Origin: Yamagishiella unicocca
Taxonomy: Eukaryota > Chlorophyta > Chlorophyceae > Chlamydomonadales > Volvocaceae
Length of the DNA: 64,000 nt
Assembly: GCA_003116995.1 (NCBI GenBank)
Contig: BDSL01000055.1
Coordinates: 1 to 64,000, forward strand
Reading direction: 5' to 3'
The notes under the pieces were generated by a model. The model saw nothing but the letters and a program-made list of their open reading frames with translations, was not told where the DNA came from and did no database searches. Every line of letters begins with the position of its first letter. Positions within the stretch are counted from its first letter, which is position 1. This document shows positions 37,654 to 48,825 of this stretch, piece after piece. Both the position numbers and the translations under genes were made by a program.

Positions 37654-40600
37654 ATGCCGCCGTTGATGGCTGTTGTGCAGATTCCGTGGGCTGAACCGGA
37701 GCAGATATTACCGGGATACGAACAGCGCATCGCGGACATGGCGGCAGAGCGGGGGCTGCTGCTGGCGGGCGCCTACGTGCGGCCGGGCTGCATCGAGCTG
37801 GTGCTGGTGCTGGAGGCGGTGCAGCCGCAGCAGCACAGTGAGACAGGGGCAGGGGGAGGAAGCTGGGGAGAACTGTCGGGGGGAGATGTGTATTGCGGTG
37901 CCTGACCACCGCCGCATTAGACGCCAGACGCGGTTGCTGCGGAACTGAAGTTGGACCCAGGGAAACTTCCTTGCCGCCTGCCACCCCGACCCTTCAATAC
38001 CGCTTATCGTGCACCCACCCACCCACCCACCCACCCACCTGCCAGTGGTCGATTACGGCCGGGCGCGGCGTTGGGAGCTCGAGGCTGGTGGTGTGGTGCA
38101 GGCTCTTGGCTTGGTGCCGGGGGAGGCCGCTCAGGCCGGAGAGGGGGGCGACGGGCTCTCTGGGCAGCCGGGGCATCGTCGGCACGAGGGGCACCAGCAG
38201 CACCAGAGGCTCTCGGCAGCCACCGAACCGGTGCCTGGCGTGAACGAGGACGAGCTGGAGGACAAGGCTGGGCTGATGGACGGCGGCAGGTTGGGCGGGG
38301 TGCGGCGGGGGGGTTGCGGGCAGACGCGGCAGAGGGCGCGCTCTATGCGTGTGTGTGTTGCCGGGCGTGAAGTGCGTGCGGGGGAGCAGCTTTGGCTCTC
38401 CGCGCTGCAGCCCGCGGCTGACGTGGCATGTTCGGCAACTTACGCATCGCAGCACACGCTTGGGAGGAGGACCTTCCAGGGAGCAGAATCTGCGAGGAGG
38501 GGAAACAATCCAGAGAGGGGAACCATCCAGCGCATGTCCCCACCCGCCAGCCTCTCACTTTCCCTTCCCCTGCTGCGGCGCTGTCCTGGTGTATGTACGA
38601 CACCCGCAGCAGCACCGTGGCCTCCTGGCTGCTGTCCCACGTGGAGATGTCTCACCGCCTCATCAGCCCCACCACGGAGGCGGGGGAGGCAGGGGGCGGC
38701 GGCGGTCAACTCCTCCACACCGGCGGGGGGCCGCAGGTATCTCGCCTGCTGCCCCGGGTGCTGCTGCTGCCGGCAGCGGCATCCGCGCCCGCAGCTCACA
38801 CTGACGGTGTGACGGCCCACTCCGATGCCGGCATCAAGGCAGCTGTGCGCGTGCGCGTCCAGTTGCCAGCAAGCGACGGCAGTGCCGTACCAGGAGCCCC
38901 CGCTGCGAGGGGCCCCCTGGAGGTGCTGGTGCGCGCGAGCAACACCTACCTGCCCGCCCGGGTCAGGCCGGTGGGTCGCCCCCCTGCTGCTGTGCTGGCC
39001 GCCGGCGGCCATGACGACGCTGGCGGTGTGGATGCCAGGCAGCAGCAGCAGCAGCGGGAGGGTGAATGCGAGTGCGAGTACGACATCGAGCTGCTGTGCC
39101 TGCCTCAGCGGCCTGGGGCAGTCCTGGTAAGCTGGTCCCCGAGGGCGCGGTTGCAGCTTCCAGACCCGGTTGCAGCTTCCAGACCCGGTTGCAGCTTCCA
39201 GACCCGGTTGCAGCTTCCAGACCCGGTTGCAGCTTCCAGACCCGGCCCAGCCCACCTGCCAGTTGATATGTGAAGGCAGGTGGCCCCAGCTCAAACAATT
39301 GACAGCCGCCTTGCTCACTTGGCGTTGCTCCCTCCCCCAGGGGCTCCTGCGTCAGGCCCTCCCTCCCTCCCCCAGGGGCTCCTGCGTCAGGCCCTTCCTC
39401 CCTCGCCCTAACATTCACCTAACCGCCCCCTTGGCCCGCCAGCTTGAGTTCTGCTGGGGCCGGCTGGACGGCTCACCCACCCCGCCGCCGACACCGCCGG
39501 GCTCTGGCTGGTCGTCCCCGGGTTCCTGGCGGCCCAGCACCACCCTGCCGCTGCTTGCCACTGACGACGCGGGTGTGGCGGAGGAGGTGCAGGCCGCGGC
39601 GGCCAGCTGGCCGGACGAGGACCGGGACGCGCTGGACGAGCTGGTGTACGACATGGGCACCTGGGCCGCCACCACCGCCGCTGGCAGCGGCCTCGTCGTC
39701 AGCCCTGCCGCTGCTGGCGCCTCCCACGAATGCCGGACGCGCTCCTGCGGCTGCGGTGACCCGGGAGATGTGTGGTCGGTGCTGGCGCCGCACCTGCTGC
39801 AGCACGCCGAGGCGTCAGGCTGGGAGGCCACAGCCGGCAGGATCAGGTGTGCACTGCTGGCGCATGCGGCGCCGTCGCCCTCGCCGCACTGCCCCCGGGA
39901 GCGGCAGGGTCACGAGGTCCAACAGCTCCCCGCCGTACGGCACGACGTCGCTGAGCAGCAGCCTGGATCCCTAGTCCCGGCCGCCGGCGTCTCCGGCAGC
40001 CCGCCCTCCCAATGCAGCCCCCCTTCGCAGTGCAGCCTTCCCTCGCGACCCAGGCACCTGGCCGCGGTGCGCTCAGCGCTCCTGCATGTGCTGGGGCTGC
40101 AGGCCGCATCCTCGACCGCAGAGGCCGGAGGGGTCGGGTCGTTCGCGGGCGCGTGGAGTGTGGCGCAGGGACACACCATGTGAGCGGCGAGGGAGAGGGG
40201 AAGGGCGGGAGGGCGGGGTCGGGCGGTTGGGCTCAACTACCTTGCCTGCGAGCGTTGCTGGGTGTGAAAGTGGCGACGTTTCGGGCTGTAGAGTACCGCT
40301 AATTGTGGAGTGGCACCAGCTGCTCGCCGCTTGCCAGCTGGGCAGCCCCCGTTGGAGGACATGTGGAGTGACGCGGGCCCTTCCCGGGGCTGCTGCTGCG
40401 GCCACACTGCACTGTACGGGCGCAGCTGAGGGCCCTTGGCGGTGCCACCCCCCTTTCGCTGCCCAATTCAACCCTCGCAGCCAGGTGGTCGAGTGCCTGG
40501 CGCTGCTGTGCCTGCTGGCAAGGGGCAACCGCGCCGGTCTGCCGCTGCTGAGCCAAGAAAACCTGGTTTCCGTGGTGGGCTGCGGGGTGGGCACGATGAC

Positions 40601-41444
40601 AACCCTGGCGTGGCTGGTACTGCCGTACCCCGCTTGGGTGTGGCTGGTGCGGGGCGCCAAGGGGCCCCGCTACGGCGGACACATCGCGGCGAAGGCGCTG
40701 GTGGCGCTGGCGGGCTTACCGGCGCCGCCAGGCATCGCTGCCTACGGCAAGGGCCTAGGCGCGCTGATGCTGGAGGGGCTGATCTTGCCTGGAGCCTGCC
40801 TGGTGCGTGTGGACGGTGGCAGCAGGGGGAGGGCTGTTGGCAGCCGTAGGGGGGGATACCCGCATGGAGAGGAGAACATGAGGAGCGGCGGGATGAGGGG
40901 AACCTACGCACGGTGCAGGTTTGCACTGAACGCGGGTAACCCGAGGTGTTCGGAGCCGATAATGTGGACGAGGCTATAAGTTGGATGTTTGAAATCAATA
41001 ATTCCAATCCCTACGGGAATGCATAAACCTCCTGCCACCTTTTCCAACTTGAGGCCATCCGCATCCTCGATGCTCCGAGTCAAGTTTGGCTCTCAACCGT
41101 CAACCAGCCGCGCCTTGATCACGTCCGAACCGCCCGCCCGGCCCGGCCCTCCTCTTTGCCGCCAGATGTCTCCGGGAGCAGCCGCCCTCATCGCCGCCCT
41201 CAAGCTGCCCCTCAACGCAACCATGCTGCTCGCTACTGGCGCCACCGCGGCACCTGCCGCTGCGGTGCTGCTGGCGGCACGTGTCGAGGTGCTGGCCCTG
41301 GCTACCACACTGGCCTGCCACGTGTATATGCGGCTGGCCTACGAGCGACGAGCTGTCGATGCGTCGGCGGTGGCCGCCTCAGTCTCAGGCGGTGGCCGAC
41401 GTGGTGGACGCCCCTTGGCGGTCAAGGGTTCCAAAGCGGAATGA
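37654..41444 (+). CDS. gene C2: membrane protein with SPL1/SPL12-like C-terminal region, no SBP domain
   Basis: Six exons join in phase: 37654-37837, 38046-38289, 38610-39126, 39443-40179, 40481-40802 and 41166-41444, about 760 residues. Residues 35-60 (AGAYVRPGCIELVLVLEAV) match the YIRPGC-x-x-LTIYL motif of large plant SBP-box proteins such as SPL1/SPL12; further shared points are LEVLVRASNTYLPARV, an EYDIELLCLP strand, a VAEEVQ...DALDELVYDMG helix and a GWEATAGRI segment. These proteins also end in membrane helices, as here (ECLALLCLLA, TTLAWLVLPYPAWVWLV, ALATTLACHVYM). The zinc-binding SBP domain and clear ankyrin repeats are absent. The frame stays open upstream of the chosen ATG, so extra 5' exons or joining to C1 are possible. 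The cellular role is unknown. Confidence 0.58.
39149..39245. repeat. 19-bp intronic minisatellite in gene C2
   Basis: Five nearly identical copies of a 19-bp unit (ttgcagcttccagacccgg) right after the 5' splice site at 39127. A second, two-copy repeat of roughly 36 bp (cccccaggggctcctgcgtc core) follows at about 39334-39408 near the 3' end of the same intron. Each unit of both repeats carries a potential AG acceptor. Confidence 0.9.
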
Positions 41445-41938
41445 CGGGGTTGCGGCGATAGGTAGGGCAGGTAGGGCGACGTGACGTCCGGATGGGTCTC
41501 CTGCGGCTGCTCGCGCTGACCTGTGCGGTGCTGCCCAGCCGCGAAAATAAGTGAAGTGCGTGAGAGGTTGACCGCGTACCGGTATGCCATAACCGCCTAA
41601 ATGATGCGGGAGTGTATAACACGGAGGACGAGGAATAGGATACGACACCTAGAGAGCTACGGCAGGACAAGTAGTCAAGTACTGACGCCTGCATACGAAC
41701 GACAAGCTACCACCACCGTATTTACGGACAAAATGTGCACGGTCAACCGAAGGTCATGGCAGTAGTCAAAGGCGACATACGCTGATTTGTGGCCATGTAA
41801 ACCAACATTTTACAAAACTAACCGCGAGTTAGGTAATGGAGTTATAAAATCCCGTATCCTGTTGATCTTTGCCTAGACATTTTGAAGCTCGCCGCATGCC
41901 TACAGGCAGACTGCAGTAACCTGAACCTGATTTCCAAA
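41445..41938. other. spacer between gene C2 and gene D
   Basis: About 490 bp without a gene. TGTAA at 41796-41800 is a plausible volvocine polyadenylation signal for C2, about 350 bp after its stop. The rest should contain the gene D promoter; no core motif is evident. Confidence 0.45.
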
Positions 41939-44525
41939 ATGGGCACTCAAGTGACTGTAATGCGCTTTGCGCGGACCGAAGGCCTTGATGGGCCTGCGTT
42001 GCCACCATCACAGTCTGCAATTGAGGAGTACCGCAACCGTTGCAGCCAGCTTTGGTCGGCGTTGAGGCAGCAGGGTGTTGTGGTCTTAGACCTCAGCGAC
42101 AACGACACGACGTCCTTGCGCGAGGCGTTGCAGGCCTCCCGCGGATTTTTTTCCGCAAGTGACACAGACAAGTTAGCTGCGAGCAGCTTCTTACCAGGCG
42201 AAGGCTATGCGCGGCGCTCAGGCAAGGAACTACTTGCGTTCCGGCTTGGGTTGCAAGGAGACAAACCGCTTGGACACCAAGCCTTCGCGGCGGTAAGACA
42301 TTAAAAAGCTAAAATTGCTGTATCCTTGTGGTGCACTGCGAGGTCGCATGCCGCGACCGAAATAAGTTTCTTGGCAGGATAAGCATGTATAACGTGCTCT
42401 ACTAAGCACAGGCAGCTGACAGATTGCTGCTGATGGAGCACGCATCTGCGAGGCTCCTATTTGCAATTTGCTGACCGAACTCGCCGCTAGGTGCCAGTGC
42501 TGCCCATGCTGCGGAAGGCTCCCCCGCCTCAGGTGGCTGGTTAAACTTGTACATGGCCACGTGCAGGCGTGTGTCGACCTCGAGCAACTTTGTCGCGACG
42601 TCTTGCGGGACATTTGCCGGTGCCCTTCGTTAAGCCTGCACCCGACCGGGCTCGTTGGCCTCTTGGAGGATGCACCCTTCTTGCGGGGCCACCCTAGCGC
42701 GAGCGTGCTGCGATGCAGCAGCTACAGCGCAGGTAAGGGGCATATCGAGAAGCGCGGGGGCAGGGTGGGCAGTTGTTCAGGGGGATGAGCAGGGAAAGGA
42801 GATCGGCGGCGGGCGCTCAATTTCGTTTATTTACGGGACCAATTAGCGAGGGAACGTAACAGCCGCGGCTTCGCGTCACGTAATGCAGACGCGCTTCCCG
42901 GAAGCATCTGACACTGCAGACGCTGAGTGATTTATATATGGGTGGGACCGCACTGTTTATCACCCCGTGTCATTCCGTTGCCCCTCTCCAACAGCCCCTC
43001 CACCCTTGGCCGCCCGCTGCTGTGCTCTTCCTTCCCGTGCCTCGTCGGCCTGCCTCCCTCGCCTCATCGGCGTTGCTCGCAGACTCCCCCCCGGACGCAC
43101 TGGCTTACTCACCCCACCACGACCGCGGCGTCTTGACCCTGGTGGCCAGCCAGCAGGCCGGGGGACTGCAGGTGCAGCTGGCGCAGCAGCGGGCTGCAGG
43201 CACCGGCGAGTGGGTGGACGTGCCTCTGGGGCCTGGACGCGTAGCAGTGCTGGTGGGCTACAGCCTATCTTACGCTCTTGGCGGCCTGCTAAAGCCGGTG
43301 CTGCACCGCGTGCATCCGGATTGGGGCCCGGGCGGCCGCGTCAGCCTGGCCTACGAGTTGTGCTGCCGGCCCACCGCAGTGGTGGACCCCGCGCTCATCA
43401 CCCGGCAGGCGATGTGCGGGCCGGGAGGGTGAGTGGGCGGCGGGCTGAGCGATAGGACGGGGGCGCTTATGCGTGTGGGTTGGCCCCAAAAGGGGCCCAG
43501 ACCCCAACCGGTGGTCAGCGCTGCGGACATGCACTTGGACGGCCGGAGCGAGGGCGTGGCAAGGTGCTGGCTGCCGGAAAGCTTTATGAAAATCAGGGAA
43601 AGGGGCTGGGTGCTGACACGTGGGCGCATATGCATTAGTAGCCTCAGTTCTCTCTATCGGCCCACCCGCCTGCCCCTTCCGCCACGGGCACCCGTCTTTC
43701 CTTACCTCCTCCAGAACCGTGGGTCGGGCGCTGCCTGTGACGGAGCTGATGGACCTGTTTCAAGTCACGCACCCCGTCTCCATCAACGGTGCATGTCGGG
43801 TAGCCGGTGGTGGAGCGGTCGCCCACACCATGCCGCTGACAGGACGCGCGGGCCCGGCCCATGGAGCCGACGGTGTCATGGGCAGGGTGGGGCCGTCGGC
43901 AGCTGCCTGCTGCAGTCCCGCACCAGCTGTCGTTATGGGTTCAGCAGGTGCAGGCGATGCCGTACAGCGGAGGGGGATCCGTGCGGGCGCAAGGGCGGAC
44001 GAGGACGAAGCCGCGCCCAAGGTGCCGAGGCTGGAGGGCCCTGGGGAGGGGCCGGGATCGGACTTGGGAACAGGAGGCGGCGCGCGAGTGTATCAGGAGG
44101 GCTGGGAGCCAGCCATCCGTGACCCGGCGGGCGAACGGGGGGCCGCTGGCACCCAGGCTAGCAGTGTGCAGCCGGCAGGGGGCCCGCAGTGCAGGGATGC
44201 AGCTGTGAATCGTCGTCATGAAGTGGGCCAGCCTGGGCCAGTCGGGTGGAGCCAGCAGCAGCACGCGGAGCCTGGACGAGTGGCGTCGGGCAAAATTGCA
44301 ATCATAATTAATGATGCAGAGGGAAGCGAGGTGCACTTCCAGGTGAAGCTCACCACCCACTTGGCCAGGATCTTCGGTGCATATGCCGATATGCGGGGTT
44401 GCGACGTTGGCGCGTTCCGGTTTGTGTTTGATGGAAGGCGTCTTTCCTGCAGGTTGACCGTCGGGGAGGAAGGTTTGCAGGAGGGCGATGTCGTTGACGC
44501 CTTCATAGAGCAGGCAGGAAGCTAG
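41939..44525 (+). CDS. gene D: 2-oxoglutarate/Fe(II) oxygenase fused to a C-terminal SUMO-like domain
   Basis: Four phase-consistent exons (41939-42292, 42567-42732, 43083-43428, 43715-44525) give about 558 residues. The first part resembles isopenicillin-N-synthase-type non-haem dioxygenases: an N-terminal segment with RNRCSQLWSALRQQGVVVLDL, then the iron-binding H185-x-D187 (SPHHDRGVLTLV), distal H248 (VLHRV) and R259-x-S261 for 2-oxoglutarate. Residues about 320-480 are a disordered linker. Residues 482-558 look like SUMO: KIAIIIND, FQVKLTTHLARIFGAY, FRFVFDGRRL, EEGDVVDAF-type GLQEGDVVDAFIEQ. It ends QAGS followed by a stop, so the conjugation di-glycine is missing, as in Rad60/SUMO-like domains. 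Substrate unknown. The exon 2 start is the weakest junction; the exon 3-4 join that creates the fusion has matching phase. Confidence 0.78.
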
Positions 44526-45724
44526 CACGTTCAAGCACGCCTACAGCGCTCATACCACAGCATAGCTCGCTTCAGTTGCATGCCTGACAAATATCAATAC
44601 ATGCATTTGGAATTGGTGGCTAGGCGCTCGCTGTTGTGGATGATTCCCCTGATGCGTCCTGGTGAGCTCAGCCGCCGCATGGGTTTGGATGTGGCGCCGC
44701 GCTGCCGGCAGGATGGCTCAATGTACGATATCGGATGCGGCACACACGCTGGCTCAGGTCATGCCTTATACAGAACAGCACTATATTGGTCCATGCATCT
44801 GCGGCAGTGAGCACCAACGATGCCGGAGCGTGCGACATGTGTTTTTGTAGGCCGTTGCTTGCGATGAGTAGGGAAGAGTCACCTGTAAGAACGGCGCCTT
44901 CGCATGGTTCATGTAGTAATAGTACTTGTTCCAGTGCAGGTATGTGTGCGCTCCGCCGTGAACCTGTGACGTGCGTCTATCCAGCAAAGGTCTCGAGCTA
45001 GCAAACCGCGAGCGTTGAGAACGATGATACTACGATTCCGTCTTCCGTTATTGTCCCGCTCTTAGATAGAGACTTACAGCAATACCAGGCTTGGAAAGCT
45101 AAAGTGCTTGCCAAAACGACACCACGTCCCGTTAGAAACTACGAGATCGGTGGGTATGGACGGCGGGAGGGCGTATGTGCGTGTCTGTCATAATTTACCG
45201 CAAAGCCGCGCGTGTTTGCGTGGATATGAGCAAATCTTCAGATGTTTATGTCCCTTTATCGAGGTCTAGGGGGGAGGATACTTGCTGGATACATCCCGTG
45301 TACCTAGGGTCGTTTCCAGGCCATCCCGAATTGCCTGTACGCGACCCTGATGACACGAAAGACACGCTTACCTGCCCGCTACATATGCCTTTAACAACTA
45401 ACAAAAATGAGCCGTGTCCGCCAGGACGCTCGAAACGTAGAACCGTCATGCTGACTCGGCATAACGACCATGGAGAAGACGATGCACCAAAGCAGTGATG
45501 CACAAGGACACACTCCAGAATATTACATAACTTTCAGGAATTTAAATGAGCGCTGCGGCTCCATATTACTCTTGGTTCCTTAGTGCCTGACGAAGGGTCA
45601 CTGACTGAAGCTCTCGCTGCCGTGTTACCCGCGCGGACCGCCCCTTTCATGTTTTGAAAGTCATAGGTTTCAAAGGTAGCTCAGTAAATTTACAAATTGG
45701 CTAGGCTCGAACGGCCTTGGCGCA
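44526..45724. other. spacer between gene D and gene E
   Basis: No supported gene. TGTAA at 44884-44888 is a plausible polyadenylation signal for gene D. A plus-strand open frame of 107 codons at 45175-45498 has no recognisable motif, no splice partner and ordinary composition, and is not called. Confidence 0.45.
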
Positions 45725-47657
45725 ATGCCCGGGGTGCATGTGCCGCACCAAGGGGAAATACTGGTCGCTAGCAGCAACAAGCAAGCTCAAGGCAAGCCTT
45801 TCGGTGCTCTTCATGCGTCAAGGACGTGGTTAATCGGCCAGCAACTCCCCGACCCACCTGTCGGTTCGTCCGTTACAGGCAGAGCATCATTCTTTGAAGG
45901 CGGCGATGGGGCTGCCCTAATGCACTTAATTCATGCGGGTATGACATGCGCAGCGGTTATCGGCCTCAAGCTCTACCGCGGCTCAAGGCAACGTGTTGCT
46001 CCGAAGGAAGCCACTGGTGAGCCCCCTCTTACCACCGCTCGCCAACTTTGCGTCCCCCTTCCCGATAGGTGCCCACTTCCAATTCCTTGCGTCCCCCGCC
46101 CTGCATCACCCCGTCTCGCCCAGCCTACACACACTGTGTCGCCCCAACCCCCACACGTGTACGCTTTCTGTTCTGGTCCCGTCCCCCGCAGCCGAAGAGC
46201 AGCTGGAAGCCGCCCGCTGTGAGCTGTCTGCCAAGGAGGAGCAGCTGCGGTCGCTACAGGAGCAGGCCGCGAGGCAGAGGTTCTCGCAGGTGCGCACGGC
46301 ACATGTCGTACTGCTAAATGGAGCCAGGTGGCGGCAATAATGCGTCCGTTGAAAGAAGAAGGTCCAGGGGTGGGGTGCGAGGGAAGATGGATGGCCGCGC
46401 GGTGTGAAACTGGCTAGCCACCACCCCGAACCCTTCCCTGCCCCCACGCACGCTGCACCCGCCCCCATCCTTACCCCGCCTTGTAAACGTATTCAACCAG
46501 TCCTCACGTTTACACTTTCCCTTTACCGATTCTCGGATTCCCCCCCCCTGCAGGACCAGAGCGAGGAGCTGTCCGATCTGCGGGGTCGGCTGAAGGCGGC
46601 GCAGGGGGAGGTGCTGGCAGCAGGGCAGCGCTGCAAGGAGGCGTCCGAAAGGATAGCGCGTACGGCGTGAGTGGGGAGTCGGCGCAGGGTCCGAGGGAGG
46701 GATGCTTGGGCGCGCGGGGCGTTTCTGTTGGAGAGTGACAGTTCATTTCAGGGCCCGGAAGTGCGAACGCAAGTTGGCACATGTCGGTTCCGTGATTGCA
46801 ACATGGCCATGCACCTATGACCCCTTAGAGCATTACCCGGTCCGTGGTATCTGCTACGTGGTCCCTACTTGGCCCCTCCGCAAACCATGCTCGCATGCCG
46901 CCTAACTTGTGTTCCCGCATTCAGTTGTGACCTGGCGGTGACGGAGACGGAGCTGCGGGCGCACAAGGCCAAGCTGCAGCAGGCCAGCCAGCAGCTGCAG
47001 GAGATGCAGGTGGGCGGCTGCCTGGGGTGGAGCGGTGGGAGGGTGGCTTGGGGGTGGCTGGGGATTCGAGGGAGACCCGTGGATGCCCGAAAAAACCGTT
47101 TAAAAACAGAAGTTTTGAGATGCATGCTGGAGAACTGGGTTGGGGATACTAAAGCCGAAGGTCGTAATATGACCTTTGGCGGCTAAGCTATAGCGGCTAC
47201 GGCGAGACGAACGGAAGCGAGGACCCCGCGCGACGCACGGGAGGGGTTTCGTGGAAGACCCGTGGAGGCGGGGGAGCTTGGGCGAGCGGCCAGGACGGCG
47301 CTGGAAGGGCGGTAGTATTCCGGCGGTGGGCTGACGGGTGTGTTGGAAGGTAAGGGAGGACAGGAATGGGCCCACGGGTCCTTAACGGTAGGAAGTTGCT
47401 GGGGGCATGTTGTTGTTCCTTGTACACGATCCTTACGTCTCCCTGGCCTCCGGGCTCGCCGGGCCCCTCCCCCTTCCCTTCCGCTGCAGTCCCGGCTGGA
47501 GGCTGCGGAGGGCGAGCTGGGTCTGACCCGCAGCCAGAACCTGATGATGCAGCGCGAGGTGACGATGCTGCGGCGGCAGTTGAGGGACGCCGGCTCGCAG
47601 CTGGAGGGGCACCTTGCGCAGAGGGCAGCGAGGGAGCACGGGCTGGACTACGAGTGA
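45725..47657 (+). CDS. gene E: small coiled-coil protein
   Basis: Five exons join with matching phases: 45725-46016, 46192-46289, 46554-46666, 46925-47009 and 47490-47657, about 251 residues. Exon 1 encodes a non-repetitive N-terminal region with a short hydrophobic stretch (ALMHLIHAGMTCAAVIGLKLY). From residue about 98 onward the protein is an almost continuous coiled coil: AEEQLEAARCELSAKEEQL, DLRGRLKAAQGEVLAAG, ELRAHKAKLQQASQQLQEM and REVTMLRRQLRDAGSQLEG have regular heptads rich in L, E, Q and R. Each intron has a strong pyrimidine tract and CAG acceptor. The gene converges on the CFAP57-family gene. A cytoskeletal or ciliary role would fit but nothing in the sequence proves it; family not recognised. 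Confidence 0.65.
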
Positions 47658-48825
47658 CGTACGGCGGGGATCCGGGCGGAAGCGAGGGAGGGAGAAAGGG
47701 AGGATTGAGAGGATTCCCGTTGGTTACTTAATGGATAAGTAAAGTTGATGAGGGAAAGGTTCAGGGACGCGGTTGTAGTTGCATGCTGAAGGACTTGGTG
47801 AAGGTACCCAGGAAGACCGGAGGATGAGTCCCGCCCAGGCTGCTGCGGCGAAGGGCGGGAGGGCGGAGGTGCAAGCCGCCGTGTTCGGCAGGCGTGCAAC
47901 GCATGGAGTAATTTCCCAGGGCGTCGCTTCGGGTACCAATGTATGTGTGGGAGCATGAGTCTTGCCCCACAAAAGGGGAGGGGGGAGGGTTTCACTGCGG
48001 AAGCAGCAGCTGCTCCAGAAGCCGGAGGGGGCGGTTGTGGGGCTTCGGCGGGACTTGGTGGAGTTCCATGGCCGGATTACCCCGTCACCCGCCGCCACAC
48101 CAACGATGCTAGTAAGGGGAACACAGTGGTTCATTTCGTGGCGGTTGTCGTCCTCTTCGCTCCTGCGGTGCCGAGGGGCCACCTCACGCAGTTCGTTGAT
48201 GTGTTTGCTGGCAGCACGGTATGTACAGTTGATGCATTGTGGGCCGAAATATCACGGCGGACGGCTGCGCAGTCGTGAGGCTCAATTTGCCAGCCATTAC
48301 GGATCGATTACTCGCCCCACTAGCAGCCGCACTCGGACCGTACCGCCAATGGTCATGCCTCCAATAAACTGCTGTGGGCAAATGTCCCAACCGGTCACGT
48401 TTACAAGTTCAACCCGCTTTAGGGTCGCCTGCCGGCGATGCAGCGGCGAGCCACGAATGCATTGTTTGGGGCCCCGCTGCATCTCACTGCCAGCGCTTTC
48501 CTCAGTGTGCACCGCTCCGCACCCACCACCCGCCCACAGTTGTTATTGAAAAATATAAAGCATCATCTCGCCCGAAGTCTTACATCTGGCCCACCACACA
48601 GCTATTTGTGATGCGCACCTAATAACTGCATCCAGTGCCGCTGATCCAGTGCCGCCAGATTCCAGTATGCCGTCACAGTGCTTGGTGCCTCAGAGGGCTA
48701 ACCTCACAGGGCGCCTTCCCTCGCCCCCAATGCTGTCCCCCCCCCCGATCCCTCACCCCCGAGCCAACACACCGCTACCAGTATGTACCTATCACCGCAT
48801 TCTGCCTCGCTCCAGCTCCGTGCGG
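47658..48825. other. convergent 3' region between gene E and gene F
   Basis: About 1.17 kb between two converging stop codons, so mostly 3' UTRs. TTACA at 48401-48405 and 48580-48584 are TGTAA on the minus strand, suited to polyadenylation of gene F. Open frames on both strands (up to about 195 codons) lack motifs and are not called. Confidence 0.45.

Noticed and set aside
47962..48549. 195-codon plus-strand frame between genes E and F
   Set aside because: No motif, ordinary composition, and position between two converging genes point to 3' UTR sequence.
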